Of a stretch of DNA of 64,000 bases, positions 25,984 to 37,620 are shown piece by piece; positions within the stretch are counted from its first letter, which is position 1, and the number at the start of each line of letters is the position of its first letter. Source of the stretch: Magnaporthiopsis rhizophila (lineage: Eukaryota; Ascomycota; Sordariomycetes; Magnaporthales; Magnaporthaceae); NCBI GenBank assembly GCA_003049465.1, contig PYSS01000004.1, positions 1 through 64,000 of the forward strand. Reading direction: 5' to 3'. The position numbers and the translations under genes are program-made. The notes below the pieces were generated by a model. The model worked only from the letters and a program-made list of their open reading frames with translations. It had not been told where the DNA came from and searched no databases.

Positions 25984-27902
25984 GCAGCCGGTTACGATGG
26001 TGGTGGTGGTGGCGGTGTTGGAAGAGGATTGGGAGACGGTGGGGAGGAGGTTGAGGCGCGATAATTTTTTTCCCCTCTCAGGACTGGTCCAATGACAGCA
26101 ACATGGACGCGACCAAATCTGCCGTCTGGCTAGAAAAATTGAGGTGTAAGGTGTATTGGGCGCGCGGCATTGCCAGGCAGTGATCCCTCTACAATATAGC
26201 TTGGCAGGCCGTTATGGCACAATTCAATGGCGAAGCCTTCTCCACGGCTGTGCAAGGCCGAAGAAGGTCTCCACTGGCCAATAGAATCCACCTGTTGCGT
26301 CAATTGAGCACATGGCGGGGAGCCTTGCTGCCGCAGCCTTGCAACTGAACCCCGAATGCAGCCGGAAATCGGCTGGATTTTATCCGACGACTTGGACCTC
26401 GTGGCATGGCCACTCGTGGCTGGGAGTCCATGACGGATGTGGCTGGTACCCTAAGCGCCATGCGTCGCGACGAAACGACTTGGTCCGGGCCTAGAAGAAT
26501 TCGCGCCAAGGCCAGAAAAAACGCGAGCACAGGCGCTGCCTCACTGCGACAGGGGAGCGGACGTGCCGCCCAATCATGGCGCGGTTGCTCTGTGGTCTCC
26601 TCTGTTGACTGTGGACCCTTGGCTGCACAATACGTACCGAAGCACGCGGTCCTCCAGCAGCCATCCTGGCGGGCTCGAGCGTGCTGATTTGCTCAGGCCC
26701 GCAGCTCCCCCCGCCTTTCAGCCAAAGCGCCGCGGTTCCCGTGTCGACATCGAACTTGATTGGCTGCGAAGGCCTTTAGGAAGCAGCCGCAAAAGTGTGA
26801 GAAAAAAGCATGCTGGGCCATCACCAGGCTTCGGGCAATCGGTCGGTCACGTCTCCGCCGCAACGGGATTGCACACACATACCCACCGCCTCTGGGGATC
26901 CAAATTCAGGCTCGCTATATCGGACCAGCAGAGAGCTTTTCAACGCGTTGCGAGAGCGCGATAAAGCCTTTTAGACAGCTGTTGGCCAACCTAGTTTTTA
27001 GCCTTTTTTTGTTCTGTCCTCCCTCTTCCGGCCGCTTGGATCAGCAACGCGGGCGAGTGCAACGCAGGTACATCCTCCGCGAACCAGACGTGTCGTGTCT
27101 TGGCTGCTCTGCGAGTCACTCCCGCGCTCTCGAGGAGCAACCCCCTGGCAACGTACCCCCGCCAACGCCGGCTAGCGTAGCAGCGGAGCAAAGAGCGGCT
27201 TCCAAGGTCTGGCACGTCTTGCCCCGTGCTGGCGTCCGTCCCCACCCAAGGCACGTCTCTTCGCAGCTCACGTACTCCACCCGCCGCCAAACATCCTGCA
27301 AAAACAAAACCAGCTCCCGCCTCACAACATCATCCTCCAACCTGCAGTCCTCCACCACCTCTCTCCTCGAGCCTTCTCTTCTCGCGTCGCCGGTGAACTT
27401 CGAGAGATCGTCAATTGGAACATTCGGCCGGTCCACGATCTGCGCATCCTCGCATTCCCGCCCTACGTCTCGTCGCGCCTTCTCGCCGAGTCTTCGACCC
27501 AGGAACACCGGACTTCGAGGCGGGTGGCTTGTTGGCCAACATCACAGCGGGCCTCACCTCGCATACCAAGCACCGAGACATATCATCTCGGGTCTTTTCC
27601 ACGCTCCCGTGCACTGCCAGCCAGTTCGTGTAAGTTGTTGTCGAATTTGCGTCCTCCCAAATGCCTGCCATGCACCTTGATCGCGCCTGGATCATGGTCG
27701 TGCAAAATCTCGCCTGGCCATCGCGTCCCCACCGCCCCATCTCGCTCGCCCCGACCACAGTCGAGGCCCCTTATATAACATAACCACCGCGCGCCCGCTC
27801 GCGTCCTTGCGTGCTACAACAAGGACCAGTTAGCTGACCACACGCGATAGTTGCAGCGAGCGTGTATTAATTCCTTCGTTTCCATATACTCAATATTTCA
27901 TC
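25984..27902. other. Divergent region between rml2 and the cyclin gene
   Basis: These 1.9 kb must hold both promoters and probably a long 5' leader for the cyclin. The part from 27000 to 27900 is C-rich and T-rich, as fungal leaders often are. A 306-codon open frame at 26760-27680 (plus) crosses it, but it lacks domains and third-position bias, and I do not call it a gene. Confidence 0.5.
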
Positions 27903-29545
27903 ATGGGTCCGGTAAGCACATACGCGACGTGACACGCTCAGAGCGCGTCATATTCTCGCCGACATACACCCCTTTCTGACGTACCTTGCCTACAGCGGAC
28001 TACCAGAGGCCGTCTGGTCTCGAACGAGAACGACGAAAACGCGGCCACATCGCGCGTCACCAGGGCCAAGGCTGCCGCACTCAACGTCGACGAGCTCGCA
28101 CTCCCCGCCAAAGCGATGCAGTCCAAGCGGGCCACCACCGCCACTCAGGGCACCGCCCGCACGCGTGCCGCCCTCGGCGACGTCAGCAATGTTACCAAGG
28201 TTGAGGTCCATGATGGGAAGAAGGTGGCCGGCAAGGCCGGGCTCGTCTCCAAGGCTGCCCAGCCGAGCGGCGTCCAGAAGGCCACGACGCGAGCCGCCAC
28301 CGGGCGCACCGCCTTGTCGTCCAAACAGGTCAACCAGAAGGTCGAGACGAAGCGTTCTGGGCCTGGTGCTATCCCCGCACAAAAGAGGAAGGTGTCACAG
28401 CCACCTGCGAACTCTATCACCGTCAAGGAGGAGGCTCCCGCCGAGAGCGAGCCTGTCCGCAAGAAGGTGCCCGCTCCCGAGCCAGTCAAAGCCAAGCCAG
28501 CCAAGAAGGAGCCCGAGCCCGAGGTCCCAGAGGCCAAGCCTTTCGTGCGGCCCGATCCTCGCGAAGAGGTTGCTCGCAACCTTCCGCCCGGCGTGCACAA
28601 CCTCGAGAACGACGACTTCGAGGATCCCCTCATGGTAGCCGAGTACGCTAATGAAATTTTCGACTACATGCTGGATCTCGAGACGCGTTCGATGCCCAAC
28701 CCCGATTATATGTCTCACCAGGACGACCTGGAGTGGAAGACGCGCGGAATCCTGGTGGACTGGCTGATTGAGGTGCACACACGGTTCCACCTCGTGCCCG
28801 AGACCCTGTTCTTGGCTGTCAACATTGTCGACCGCTTTCTATCCGAAAAGGTGGTGCCGCTTGACCGCCTGCAGCTGGTGGGCATCACGGCCATGTTCAT
28901 TGCTTCCAAGTACGAGGAGGTCATGTCTCCCCACGTCACCAACTTCCGTCATGTTACGGACGACGGCTTTAGCGAATCCGAGATCCTCAGCGCCGAGCGG
29001 TACATCCTGCAGACGCTCAAGTACGACCTTAGCTACCCCAACCCTATGAACTTCCTCCGCCGCATTTCCAAGGCCGACAACTACGATGTCAACAGCCGGA
29101 CCGTTGGCAAGTATCTCATGGAGATCAGCCTTCTCGATCATCGCCTGATGCAGTTCCGCCCCAGCCACATCGCTGCTGCTGCCATGGCCCTATCCCGTAT
29201 TATTCTGGACCGCGGCGAGTGGGACGAGACGCTGGCCCACTACTCAGGCTACACCGATGAGGAGGTTGAACCCGTAGTCCACCTCATGCTCGACTACCTT
29301 TCGCGGCCCATCATCCACGAGGCATTCTTCAAGAAGTATGCCAGCAAGAGGTTCCTTAAGAGTAAGTTGTCCTCTCGGCCTCTGATTGACCTTCGTCTCC
29401 ATGTTTGTTTCCGTCCATGACTTTTGCTGACCACGAGACGGTTGGTATCTGTACAGCTTCCATCTTCACCCGTAACTGGACCGCGGAGAACGGCTACCTC
29501 TTTGGCATTACCGCCACAGATGTCAGCATCGACCAGCTTGAGTAG
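27903..29545 (+). CDS. nimE: G2/mitotic B-type cyclin (NimE/Cdc13 type)
   Basis: Exons 27903-27911, 27996-29361 and 29457-29545 join to 1464 bases, 487 residues. The first exon codes only for Met-Gly-Pro. Two destruction-box motifs follow: RGRLVSNEN at residues 7-15 and the classic RAALGDVSN at residues 60-68. Both fit R-x2-L-x4-N, the degron read by the anaphase-promoting complex. Residues 70-200 are a Lys/Pro/Glu-rich, probably disordered region. The cyclin N-box contains WKTRGILVDWLIEVHTRF, and the C-terminal box follows with YLMEISLLDHRLMQFRPSHI. The protein should bind Cdc2/NimX and drive mitotic entry in the nucleus. Filamentous fungi have a second B-type cyclin (Clb3 type); the D-box form and the WDETLAHYSGYTDEE block favour NimE, but the symbol is inferred. 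Confidence 0.93.
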
Positions 29546-30786
29546 TATATACATACACTCTCATGTTGCGTCACGGCCACACCATCCTACTTCTCCCCTC
29601 GTCGCCCTATCGACCGACATCTCAATCTATATAGATTGAATGGCATCTTTTACGAAGTCCGAGCCTTCTCTACCCATCAGGATACCCACCACGGTTGGAT
29701 GCACATTTTCGGCGGCATCAGCATCACCACCACCACTACCTGACACCTCATCATTACCGACAAGAGACCGGCTCGCAAACTCGACTTGCCCTGGACTGGA
29801 CTTGGAGATCCTGCTGCTATCCAACCAAGGGCAGGGACGCGTGTGTGGCCGGACGGTGCGATCCGGGCTCTTGTCTAATCCGGCACCGGGTCGCCTCTTC
29901 TCAGTATGCGCCTTTGATTCTACTCCTTCCTTTGGCCTCCCCACCATCCGCTCCCATCGTGTTCATTGCGACGGCGTTCGGTGTCATTGGCGGAAAACAT
30001 GTTTGTCTTACCATTGTTCAGCAAAGCCAGCCTTCTGTTGTCCTTGTCGGGGCTTCTCCTTCTCCTTGCTCAGCGCACTGCTTGGAGCGCCTTCACAATG
30101 AGTGGCGCGCTTTGGCTTGTGGCTTGGCTACCCTCCTTCACTTCTCTCCTTGCCACTATCTCGCTCTCCTTCTTGACCCTTCTATTTTCTGGCGGGCAGC
30201 GAGGCCTGGCCGCCGTTCATGGTGGTTCTTTCTATGGACTAAATGGTGTTTTGGGCTAATGCGTTGGTCTTGCTTTTGCTGCTTTTTGGGTTGCTAGATG
30301 CCACACTCGTGGTTCCCGGCCTCGTCTTCGGTCGAGGCCGCGCAGCGTTAATGAATGTGGGCAAGGGGTGGGGGACGAAGGGGGAGAAGAGTCGGCGGGA
30401 GCACAATGTGATGTTGTCTGGGGCATTTCGTATTGTCTCTCTACCCTTGTGGGTTTATGTTTCTTCCACACGAGCCTACAGGTGGAGAAGGAAATCTGTT
30501 TTTCGTTTTTTTCGCACAAGAGCTTGTACATACCTTTTATCGTTTGTTCCTTGTTTGGTTTATGCACGCATGGCAAGTCATTTGTGGGATTGGGTCTGTT
30601 TTGTTTGTCTACCTACACTTAGTTGTTTTATTGCCCGGCTTTGAAAAGGATTCATGCATTATTGTGCTTATGACATTGCGGTCGCCGTCTTCCCCCCCTC
30701 GCCTACCGTCCGCCGCCGCATACTACCTAATCGATTCCATTTCAAGTCTCAGAATGGCGTAGCATCGGCTGGTTGGTGATCGATCT
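29546..30786. other. Convergent intergenic region after the cyclin gene
   Basis: Two gene ends face each other here. The stretch is T- and CT-rich, with several short frames of poor coding quality. I see 3' untranslated DNA and no gene. Confidence 0.5.
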
Positions 30787-31940
30787 TCACATCACGTTTG
30801 CTCCCTCCGGTCCGGTCTCGCTGGTATCGAGGGCTAACGTGACATTCGGCGACGGTTGTGATTCAACGGCAAGGCCAGTGGTGTCGGCGTCGGTTGTCTG
30901 TTTGTCATCTCGGCTGTCGCCCAGAGGAGCAACATCGCCATCGCCATTGTTCCCAGCGGTCGTGGGCTCGATGCTACCGTCGTCAGCAGCCACTGCAGAA
31001 CCGGAGGGCTGAGACGAGGGGTCTCCCTGCTCAGGTGGCCCGGCTGGAGCCACCACTGGGGATGGTGGACATGAGGCAGGAGGAGTCGGTGGTGGCGATG
31101 GCGCGGTCGGGGGACCTGTTCCGGCTGGACTTTTGGTGGAGCTCTGGGACAGAGCAAACGCTGGCGACTCGGGGACGACGACGTCTGGTATGGTAAGGGC
31201 GGGTAGGGACGGCGCTGGATCTGGATCTGGAGACGGAGACGGAGACGGAGACGGAGACGGCATGGGCCCAGGGGACTGGGCAGTCACAACAGACGCGTCT
31301 GCGGGCGTGGTCTGGTCCTGCTCTGGGACTGGAGGCGTGGATGGGCGGACGCCGCCTCCATGTCCATCAGGGGCTTCCCCGGCTTCCCTGGCTTCTACGG
31401 CAGCCAGGGCGGCGGCGACGGCAGCGGCGGTGATGACGTCTGTCTCGTCATCGCCGCCGCCGCTATCACGGCCGACTTGCTCTGTTGTAGCACTAGCAGG
31501 AGCAGGAGCAGGAGCAGGCGAGGGAGGACTGGCGGGCGTCGCCTCCTTCTTCTGGTGATGCTCCCTGTACCACGCGAGCATGTTCTCGGGCTTCTTGCCC
31601 CATTCGCGCTCGAGGGCGGCTTTGGTCTCGGCCTTGGCGGCGCCGTGGGCCTGCTTGTAGGCCGCCTCAGCTTCTTCGCGCCGGTTGCGCTGGCGGGCCA
31701 TGTGCAGGAGACGGGCGTGGTTGCGTGGAGGACGGCCGACGCCGCCGACTAGGAGCCTGCATGACGGTTCGCCCGAGTGATGTTATATATGTTGTGGTGT
31801 TAGCCTGCATGTACTTCACAATATGCCTTCTCTCGGCTTTGTATTGTACCGGGGACAACAAAAAAAAATGACATGTTGAGCGCGGGTTCATATTACCACA
31901 TCATGGGGTTGACGGGCTGGTCATCGCCCGGACCGGCCAT
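30787..31940 (-). CDS. Unrecognised Pro/Ser-rich protein with a basic N-terminal helix region
   Basis: I do not recognise this protein. Third positions are strongly G/C (for example the run coding for EREWGKKPENMLAWYREHH), so it is coding. The proposed model is exon 1 at 31940-31897 (minus) and exon 2 at 31756-30787, giving 1014 bases, 337 residues. It opens MAGPGDDQPVNPMMWLLVGG, then a charged Arg/Ala/Glu/Lys-rich segment (RPPRNHARLLHMARQRNRRE onwards) likely to be helical, up to about residue 85. After that come about 250 residues of Pro/Ser/Ala/Thr-rich disorder, including an SPSPSPSPSP run from a GGAGAC repeat. The donor is GTAATA, weaker than its neighbours, so exon 1 is the uncertain part; a start at 31701 inside exon 2 is the fallback. 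It lies close to an assembly gap. Confidence 0.6.
31229..31260. repeat. GGAGAC hexanucleotide repeat (5 units) in coding DNA
   Basis: Five GGAGAC units plus two bases. On the minus strand they encode the Ser-Pro alternation of the unrecognised Pro/Ser-rich protein. A second short repeat (AGGAGC units, about 31495-31518) encodes Ala-Pro alternation in the same gene. Confidence 0.9.
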
Positions 31941-32042
31941 TTTCCATGACAATGCCGCCAACCGCCGTCGTCCGGGTGGTATTAATAACGGCCAAGGAGT
32001 GGAGTACGGTTGTATGTTGATACTGTCTTGTATGTGGAAGAA

Positions 32043-32046
<4 letters not shown>

Positions 32047-32099
<53 letters not shown>

Positions 32100-32123
32100 N
32101 NNNNNNNNNNNNNNNNNNNNNNN

Positions 32124-32166
<43 letters not shown>
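32047..32166. other. Assembly gap: 24 N between two oligo-T runs
   Basis: T run 32047-32096 (50 T), AAA, 24 N (32100-32123), then T run 32124-32166 (43 T). The true sequence and length here are unknown. Confidence 0.98.
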
Positions 32167-32168
<2 letters not shown>

Positions 32169-33591
32169 AATAAACAACGCTGATATGCTCGAGGCTGGAT
32201 GTTGCGGTCGATTTCACAGTATTCCTATTAAAATCTGTCGTGAAAAGGGATAAAAGTATCCCCTCTATCGACTTACCGCTACCAATATCTCGTGACTGTG
32301 TTTTCCCTCAAAGTCGGCACGAGTCTGAGCATGTAAGTGGCAGCCACAAAAGGAGCGGTCACTCGAGGATAAACACATGGCAGCCAAGGCAGAGAAACGA
32401 GAAACTAGTCCGATAGTGAGGTGTGATGAATACTAGGCAGGTAGTGGCCGGTCAATCAGCCATCAGTCCAGGTTACTCACATCATCCTCTATTTCAGCAC
32501 AGGGAAAATGAGAACAAAAACTGCCCCGGCCAGGAACCGATATCAACATCCGATCAAGGCACCCCGACTCTTGTCCCAGTCAGCCGACACGCGCAAAACA
32601 CCAGACGGAACCACCGCCTGAGAATCCATCCACGATACACCGACGTCGGACGGACGGAGCTCGGATCCGGGTCACATGGCTCGGGGGGGACGGGACGGGA
32701 CGTGGGTGTGGCGGCATTAAGCCTTTTGCAAAGTCACAGCGCCGCCGTCCCGAGAGCCTGCCTGCAAGATTCAGACGCCCGCCCCCGTCGCTCGGCTGGA
32801 ACGAAGATAGGGGCGGCGGGCTGCTCTTTCTGGAGGTCGGATCGGGGAGCACGGACGGGCCTCGAGCTGCAGTGCCGGCCGGGCATTGCCTAACCATCCC
32901 GGCTAATGCATAAACCGAAGAATAGAAAAATGTTACCTCGATAGTGCGTCTGAAACGCGCATGACTTTTCACAGCCCACCTACCGAGATCTAATTTCCAC
33001 CCGGGATAATTATCTCACCCACACACGTCTGCCCCAATAGTCATCCATTTACTTGGCAGGCTGCTCATCACAACATCCTGCCTGTTCACGTCGTAGTTCC
33101 CTTGTCAAGTTGACCAAAAAATAACGCGGACCTCCCATACAAAACCACAATGCGCCGTCGGTCCATGTTCCTTTTGTCATCTTGCTTGTTCAGTGTGTAT
33201 GTGTCATTCGAAGAAATCCGAGTTCTTGATTCAAATCGTCTCCGTGGTTAAAAATGTAATGAGTGTTCCGTGGTAATCGCTGTAGTACCAAAGAAACAAA
33301 AACAAAAAAAAAAAAAGCCTCGTTGTCTGTCGTCTCGAGAGCTTTCCCAGGTCCTAACGCCTTTTTTTGCGCCCCCCTGTTTACCCCTGTAGTATCCCCC
33401 GTGTGTCGCCCCAAAACAAAAACAAGATGAATCAAGCCAAAACAAAAGAGGTATAATAAAGCAAAAAAAGCAAACAAAACCAATCAAAAAAGAAAAAAAG
33501 AAGATGGGAGGGTGATTCACGCCCCGGCGTATCCCAAGACATGTTGTTCGTCAAGTATCGTGGGCGGTTTGTGAATGAGAAAAGAAGGATG

Positions 33592-33606
33592 AGAGAGAGA
33601 GAGAGA
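33592..33606. repeat. Short GA microsatellite
   Basis: About seven GA units, non-coding, a few hundred bases downstream of the small Ser-rich gene. Confidence 0.85.
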
Positions 33607-33939
33607 AAATGCAAGCACCGAAGAACCATGTTCGTTGCTCTTCTCAAAAGAGGCCATCGTCGCTAGCGCCGGGACCGAGGGACTTTCGACCAGTCTCGGC
33701 CCGCTCGGAGGTGATCCGATATCTGCGCTTTTTTTTTCTCCAAAGGGCGTCGTCGCTCGCCTTGGTGGCACCAGAAGGAAGACAAAAGGAAAAAAAAGTT
33801 GGTCGTGAATGCTGTGGTTGAGAAGTGAAAAAGACCAGGTTTCGTGATGTCAAACCACCTCCCTCAATCGTGTTGTGTTGTTTGTTCTGATCAATATCCC
33901 GCCCGTGTGTGCGTTTTTGTGTAGTATCGGATAGCCGAC

Positions 33940-34239
33940 TTAGAAGCGGCCCATGCGCTCCTCGACGCCGCCCCAGTAGACGATGGGCCTGGGCTCGAGT
34001 AGGTTGAGCTCGCTGCCGAAGCTCTTGCGCTCCTCCTCGAGGCCGACGATGGAGGGTTGGCGGACAATGACGCTGTTGATGGCGTTGACGGGCGAGATGC
34101 TGGTGCTGGTGTAGGAGCTCCTGTTGCTGTTGCTGCTGGCCCGCGATGACGACGAGGCGGAGGACGACCGACGGAAAGAGGTGCGGAGCCTCTCGGGCGA
34201 GAAGCGCGAGGCGATGGTCTGGAAGCGCGGGGACTGCAT
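33940..34239 (-). CDS. Small Ser-rich protein, 99 residues, single exon
   Basis: I do not recognise a named family. The frame has very high third-position G/C over its whole length, unlike the surrounding DNA, which argues for a real gene. The N-terminus (MQSPRFQTIASRFSPERLRT) is basic. Residues 23-48 are a Ser/Arg/Asn-rich low-complexity stretch with many possible phosphorylation sites. The C-terminal third (IVRQPSIVGLEEERKSF, then LEPRPIVYWGGVEERMGRF) is ordered-looking and the likely conserved part. There is no signal peptide or membrane segment. A TATAAA on the minus strand near 34735 lies about 490 bases upstream and could be its promoter, leaving a long CT-bearing leader. Function unknown. 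Confidence 0.72.
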   Translation of the reverse strand: MQSPRFQTIASRFSPERLRTSFRRSSSASSSSRASSNSNRSSYTSTSISPVNAINSVIVRQPSIVGLEEERKSFGSELNLLEPRPIVYWGGVEERMGRF

Positions 34240-37200
34240 CTTGGCTGGTTGTGTGTGTGTATGTGGGTGACTGACTGTTTGTCGGTTTGTTGGTTTGTGA
34301 ATGAACCGGATGTCTGGTTGGTCTGTCTGTCTTGGCGATGAGATGGTACACGCAAGAAGAGAGATGATAGAGGCAGACGGAGAGTAGCGAAAGGCTCAGC
34401 CCGGACAGATGAATGGGGTGGGATGTGGTGGATGGATATATCCAAAAAAGAAAACGAGGGACGTGGGAAAGGGCACCCGGCAGTTTTATGGATGCAACGA
34501 CAAGACAAAGATCGGTTGCAAGGGAGTTTATTGTTGGGTGCGCGGACGAAGGCTCGAGACTCGGAATAGAGACGGGAGGGTGGGTTTCGCCAAGAAGGGA
34601 GATGCGGCGAGTCAGAGCGAGAGGAGTCAGGATGAGAGCGAAAGTCTGGGTTGGATTGGATTTGTCTGTTGTTCAATGGAACGGAGCAAGCACCCTTGCC
34701 AAGACTGGCGTGCTCTTCAGGATGGGGCGCGGTTTATAAGTAGAAAGTTGCCACACCAAGGGGGTCGACGGGGCCGCGCCTTCAATGCTTTCCGCCGGTG
34801 CAAATGCCCATCGCGGAGAATTTTGAAGCAAGTTGGTCCTGCATGTGGGGTGGCCAGGAGATGCAGGAGCAGGGTGGGCATCGCAGCAACGCACGGCTTC
34901 CATGCGGGCCCTTGACGTTGCTCTGGTGCAGCAGCCGTGGTGGCCTCTTCCGGGCCAGTGCCGATTCCCTGGACACTAGCTCTAGATTCCCATTCACATC
35001 ACATGGAAGCTAGTATCTCCCTCTCCTTCTGGGTGCTACATGTAGGGCAGAAGGCACGCCCTGTCGACATCTGCTGCCCTGTTTGATCATTGTGTGAGAC
35101 CTCTTGTGAGAACAAGAAGGAAAAGAAAAGGTGAAGGAGGGCGCGGAGCAGCGCAGGCGGGTGAAACAAACAAAGGGCAGACGGACCATTCATCCGAATC
35201 GGCAATTCCCCGTGTCCATCGTGGATGTTGTTTACACACACGAGATTTTGGAGACGACGCGAGTGGGCTTGGCGAAGGGTTTGTGGTTCAGCTTGCTGCC
35301 CGTCGTCTGATCGTCTTGCAGATTGACAGACTCGCTTGTCTCCTACTTTCCTTTTTTTTCCCCTGGCCAACTGGCAGCCCTCCCCGTCACTGGGTCCTGA
35401 CGGCCACCTGACAGCTGCCCGCTCACAGCAGAGAGCCCGGGACCCCACTGCACTAGCCCGGCGCTGTTTCAGCTCGCCCTGTCCCTGCTCCGGCCCAATT
35501 CATCTCCACACGAGTTGACACGATTCTGACACGGCCCCTCCCTCGCTCCTGCCGGGCCATTCGGTCAGCAAAGCAGCCTGGGCCGTTGTCAAATCGCCCC
35601 ACAGAAAGAAGGCTTCTCGAACAGGTTGCGGCGATTTGGGAGCCACTGGGAGGTTGCTTCTCGGTGCTCGCCTTCTCATCACCTCGTCGCCCTCGCTGTG
35701 GACCCGAGGCTCGCTGGCTGGCTGGTGGTCTCTCAAGGCAGACGGAGACTGTCCATCCAAGATTAGCTCATCCCACGATGTCTCCAACCGACAATGAAAG
35801 ACTCCATATTGAGGGGATACATCCCGCGTCTGGTAGGTACCACTAGGCAGGAATAGAGATGTCCGTGCCACGTCGGTGGCTTGGGGCAAAGGCCTCAGTC
35901 GGCCCATCACAAACCGATTAGCTTCCATCACAAACAAGGCAATTCTCGCAAAAGGGGTTCCCGTCTATGCGTCTCGCCCATCAGCCACGAGCACACGGCA
36001 GACGAGTGCTCGTGCACCCCATCTTCTCCTCCTCCCACAGCCCGCCTGTCGAACCTTCATCCCCCCTTGCCTTGCTGCCGATCCCTCCGTCCTTGCCCGG
36101 CACCAGTCGGCCTTGTCGCCCTTTTTTTTTTTTTTTTTTTCTCTCTCGACATGTGAGGTATCTCTCCGTGCATCCCCGAAAGGGGTTCCTGGTTTGTTTG
36201 ATACGGAGGGAAAGAAAAGCGCAGGGCTTCGTTGGGTTGCCACCGCGACCCATATTTAGACAGACAGACTCGCAGTGTACCTTTTGTACGTATAGACAAG
36301 GCTGTGTATGTACTGTACCCCGCTGCGTTAGCCTTCCGCCCTCCCCGAGCATGTAACCCTGTTTGTTGGAGGGACTTCTCGGGGTGGCCGTCTTGCGAGA
36401 CTTTCTCACACAAAAAAGAAAGGAAAAAAAGAAACTGTAATCGTGGGGTACATCGCGTCATGAGCAGGCTTAACCGACCCCTCCCTCCCGCCTCTCCTGT
36501 CAGGCAGTTGTCTATGGAGCGAGCCTACGCTACTGCAGCCGAGCCGGGGGGATCATAGATAGATCTTTGGCAAGGGATCCATTCCGACTCCGAAGCAGCG
36601 CGGTGAGACATTGATTGCAGGAGTGATGGCTAATACCCGTGGGAGAGAGAGAGCCCTACGAGGCCGGGACTTGTCTATCCCTGGGATACCCTTCCCTTCC
36701 CTCGGCCCTTCTCGTGATGCGGCCAGAGATTTCCATGCCGACACGCCAAGAAATTACGAGCAATGCGCCTTGGAACTTCGGTGGCTGCTGCGCGAGATTC
36801 GGCCGGGGTACCTACCGATCGATTCACTGGCCTTTCTTTCCCTGTCTGTCTGACGTACCAATCGCCCTTGTCCCGGGCAAATGTCCAAAAAGAGATAAGG
36901 GCTTGTAACAGGCGGTTTAAAGAGGGCAAACGCAGACATCTAGGGAGCACGGAGTAGATACGTCTGACATGAGTCACGGGGCGAAGGGAACCTAGGTGAC
37001 AAAGACGGGTGCCGCTTCGATGCATGTCCACTTCATAAAAAAAAAAAAAAAATACATGCTGGCTGGCTGTCACTGAACGCTTTGCTTCCAGTACCTATTG
37101 TATCCCTTTCCTCGTTCTATTCGCGACATCTGGTATCAATTCCATCGCCAAGCGCTTTCAGGCCAGAAACGCCGTCCTGAGAAGGGTAAAGAATATGAGG

Positions 37201-37620
37201 AGGGAGAGAAACAGCAAGATGAAGACGAAACTTAGACCAAAAAAATGGGAAAAAAAAGAAAAAGAGATGGCCATCTAAAATACGCAGCCGTTGGGTGATT
37301 TCAAACCTCCACCCACACAGTCTTCATCCATATCATGTACCGATAACCGGCCGTCCCATCCCAGCATCCCAGCCACAGATAAAAAGGAAGCGTGAGAGCT
37401 ACTTAAAGAAATATGACCCAAGCGAGAAAAAGGAATACATGGTTAGAAAAATATTATTTGCCGGCCGGCGGTTCTTTGAGCGTATTCGCCTGTCCGCATG
37501 TCTCCGTGTAAAACATAGGAACTTGGTTTTGGGCGTAGTCGTTGCAACGCGATTTCGTGTCGTGGTCGCTCTTGATGGTGGGAATGAAAATAGTCAAAAG
37601 AGAGAAAAAGTATTAGTTGG
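34240..37620. other. Gene-free stretch between the small Ser-rich gene and cch1
   Basis: These 3.4 kb hold the likely promoter of the small gene (34240-34750), a T20 run at 36121-36140, TAGGTACC-type motifs (35834 and 36808-36816) and the probable cch1 3' region. Frames are short and low in coding quality. No gene is supported. Confidence 0.55.

Larger units (their letters stand above)
31941..33939. other. Gene-free stretch with assembly gap
   Basis: It contains the oligo-T/N/oligo-T block. From 32170 to 33900 no frame has coding quality. A short GA repeat lies at 33592-33606. The right part is the probable 3' region of the 99-residue protein gene. Confidence 0.55.

Noticed and set aside
26760..27680. 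Large plus-strand open frame upstream of the cyclin
   Set aside because: No third-position bias, no domain, no splice logic, and the region behaves like a C/T-rich leader. Kept only as a point to check.
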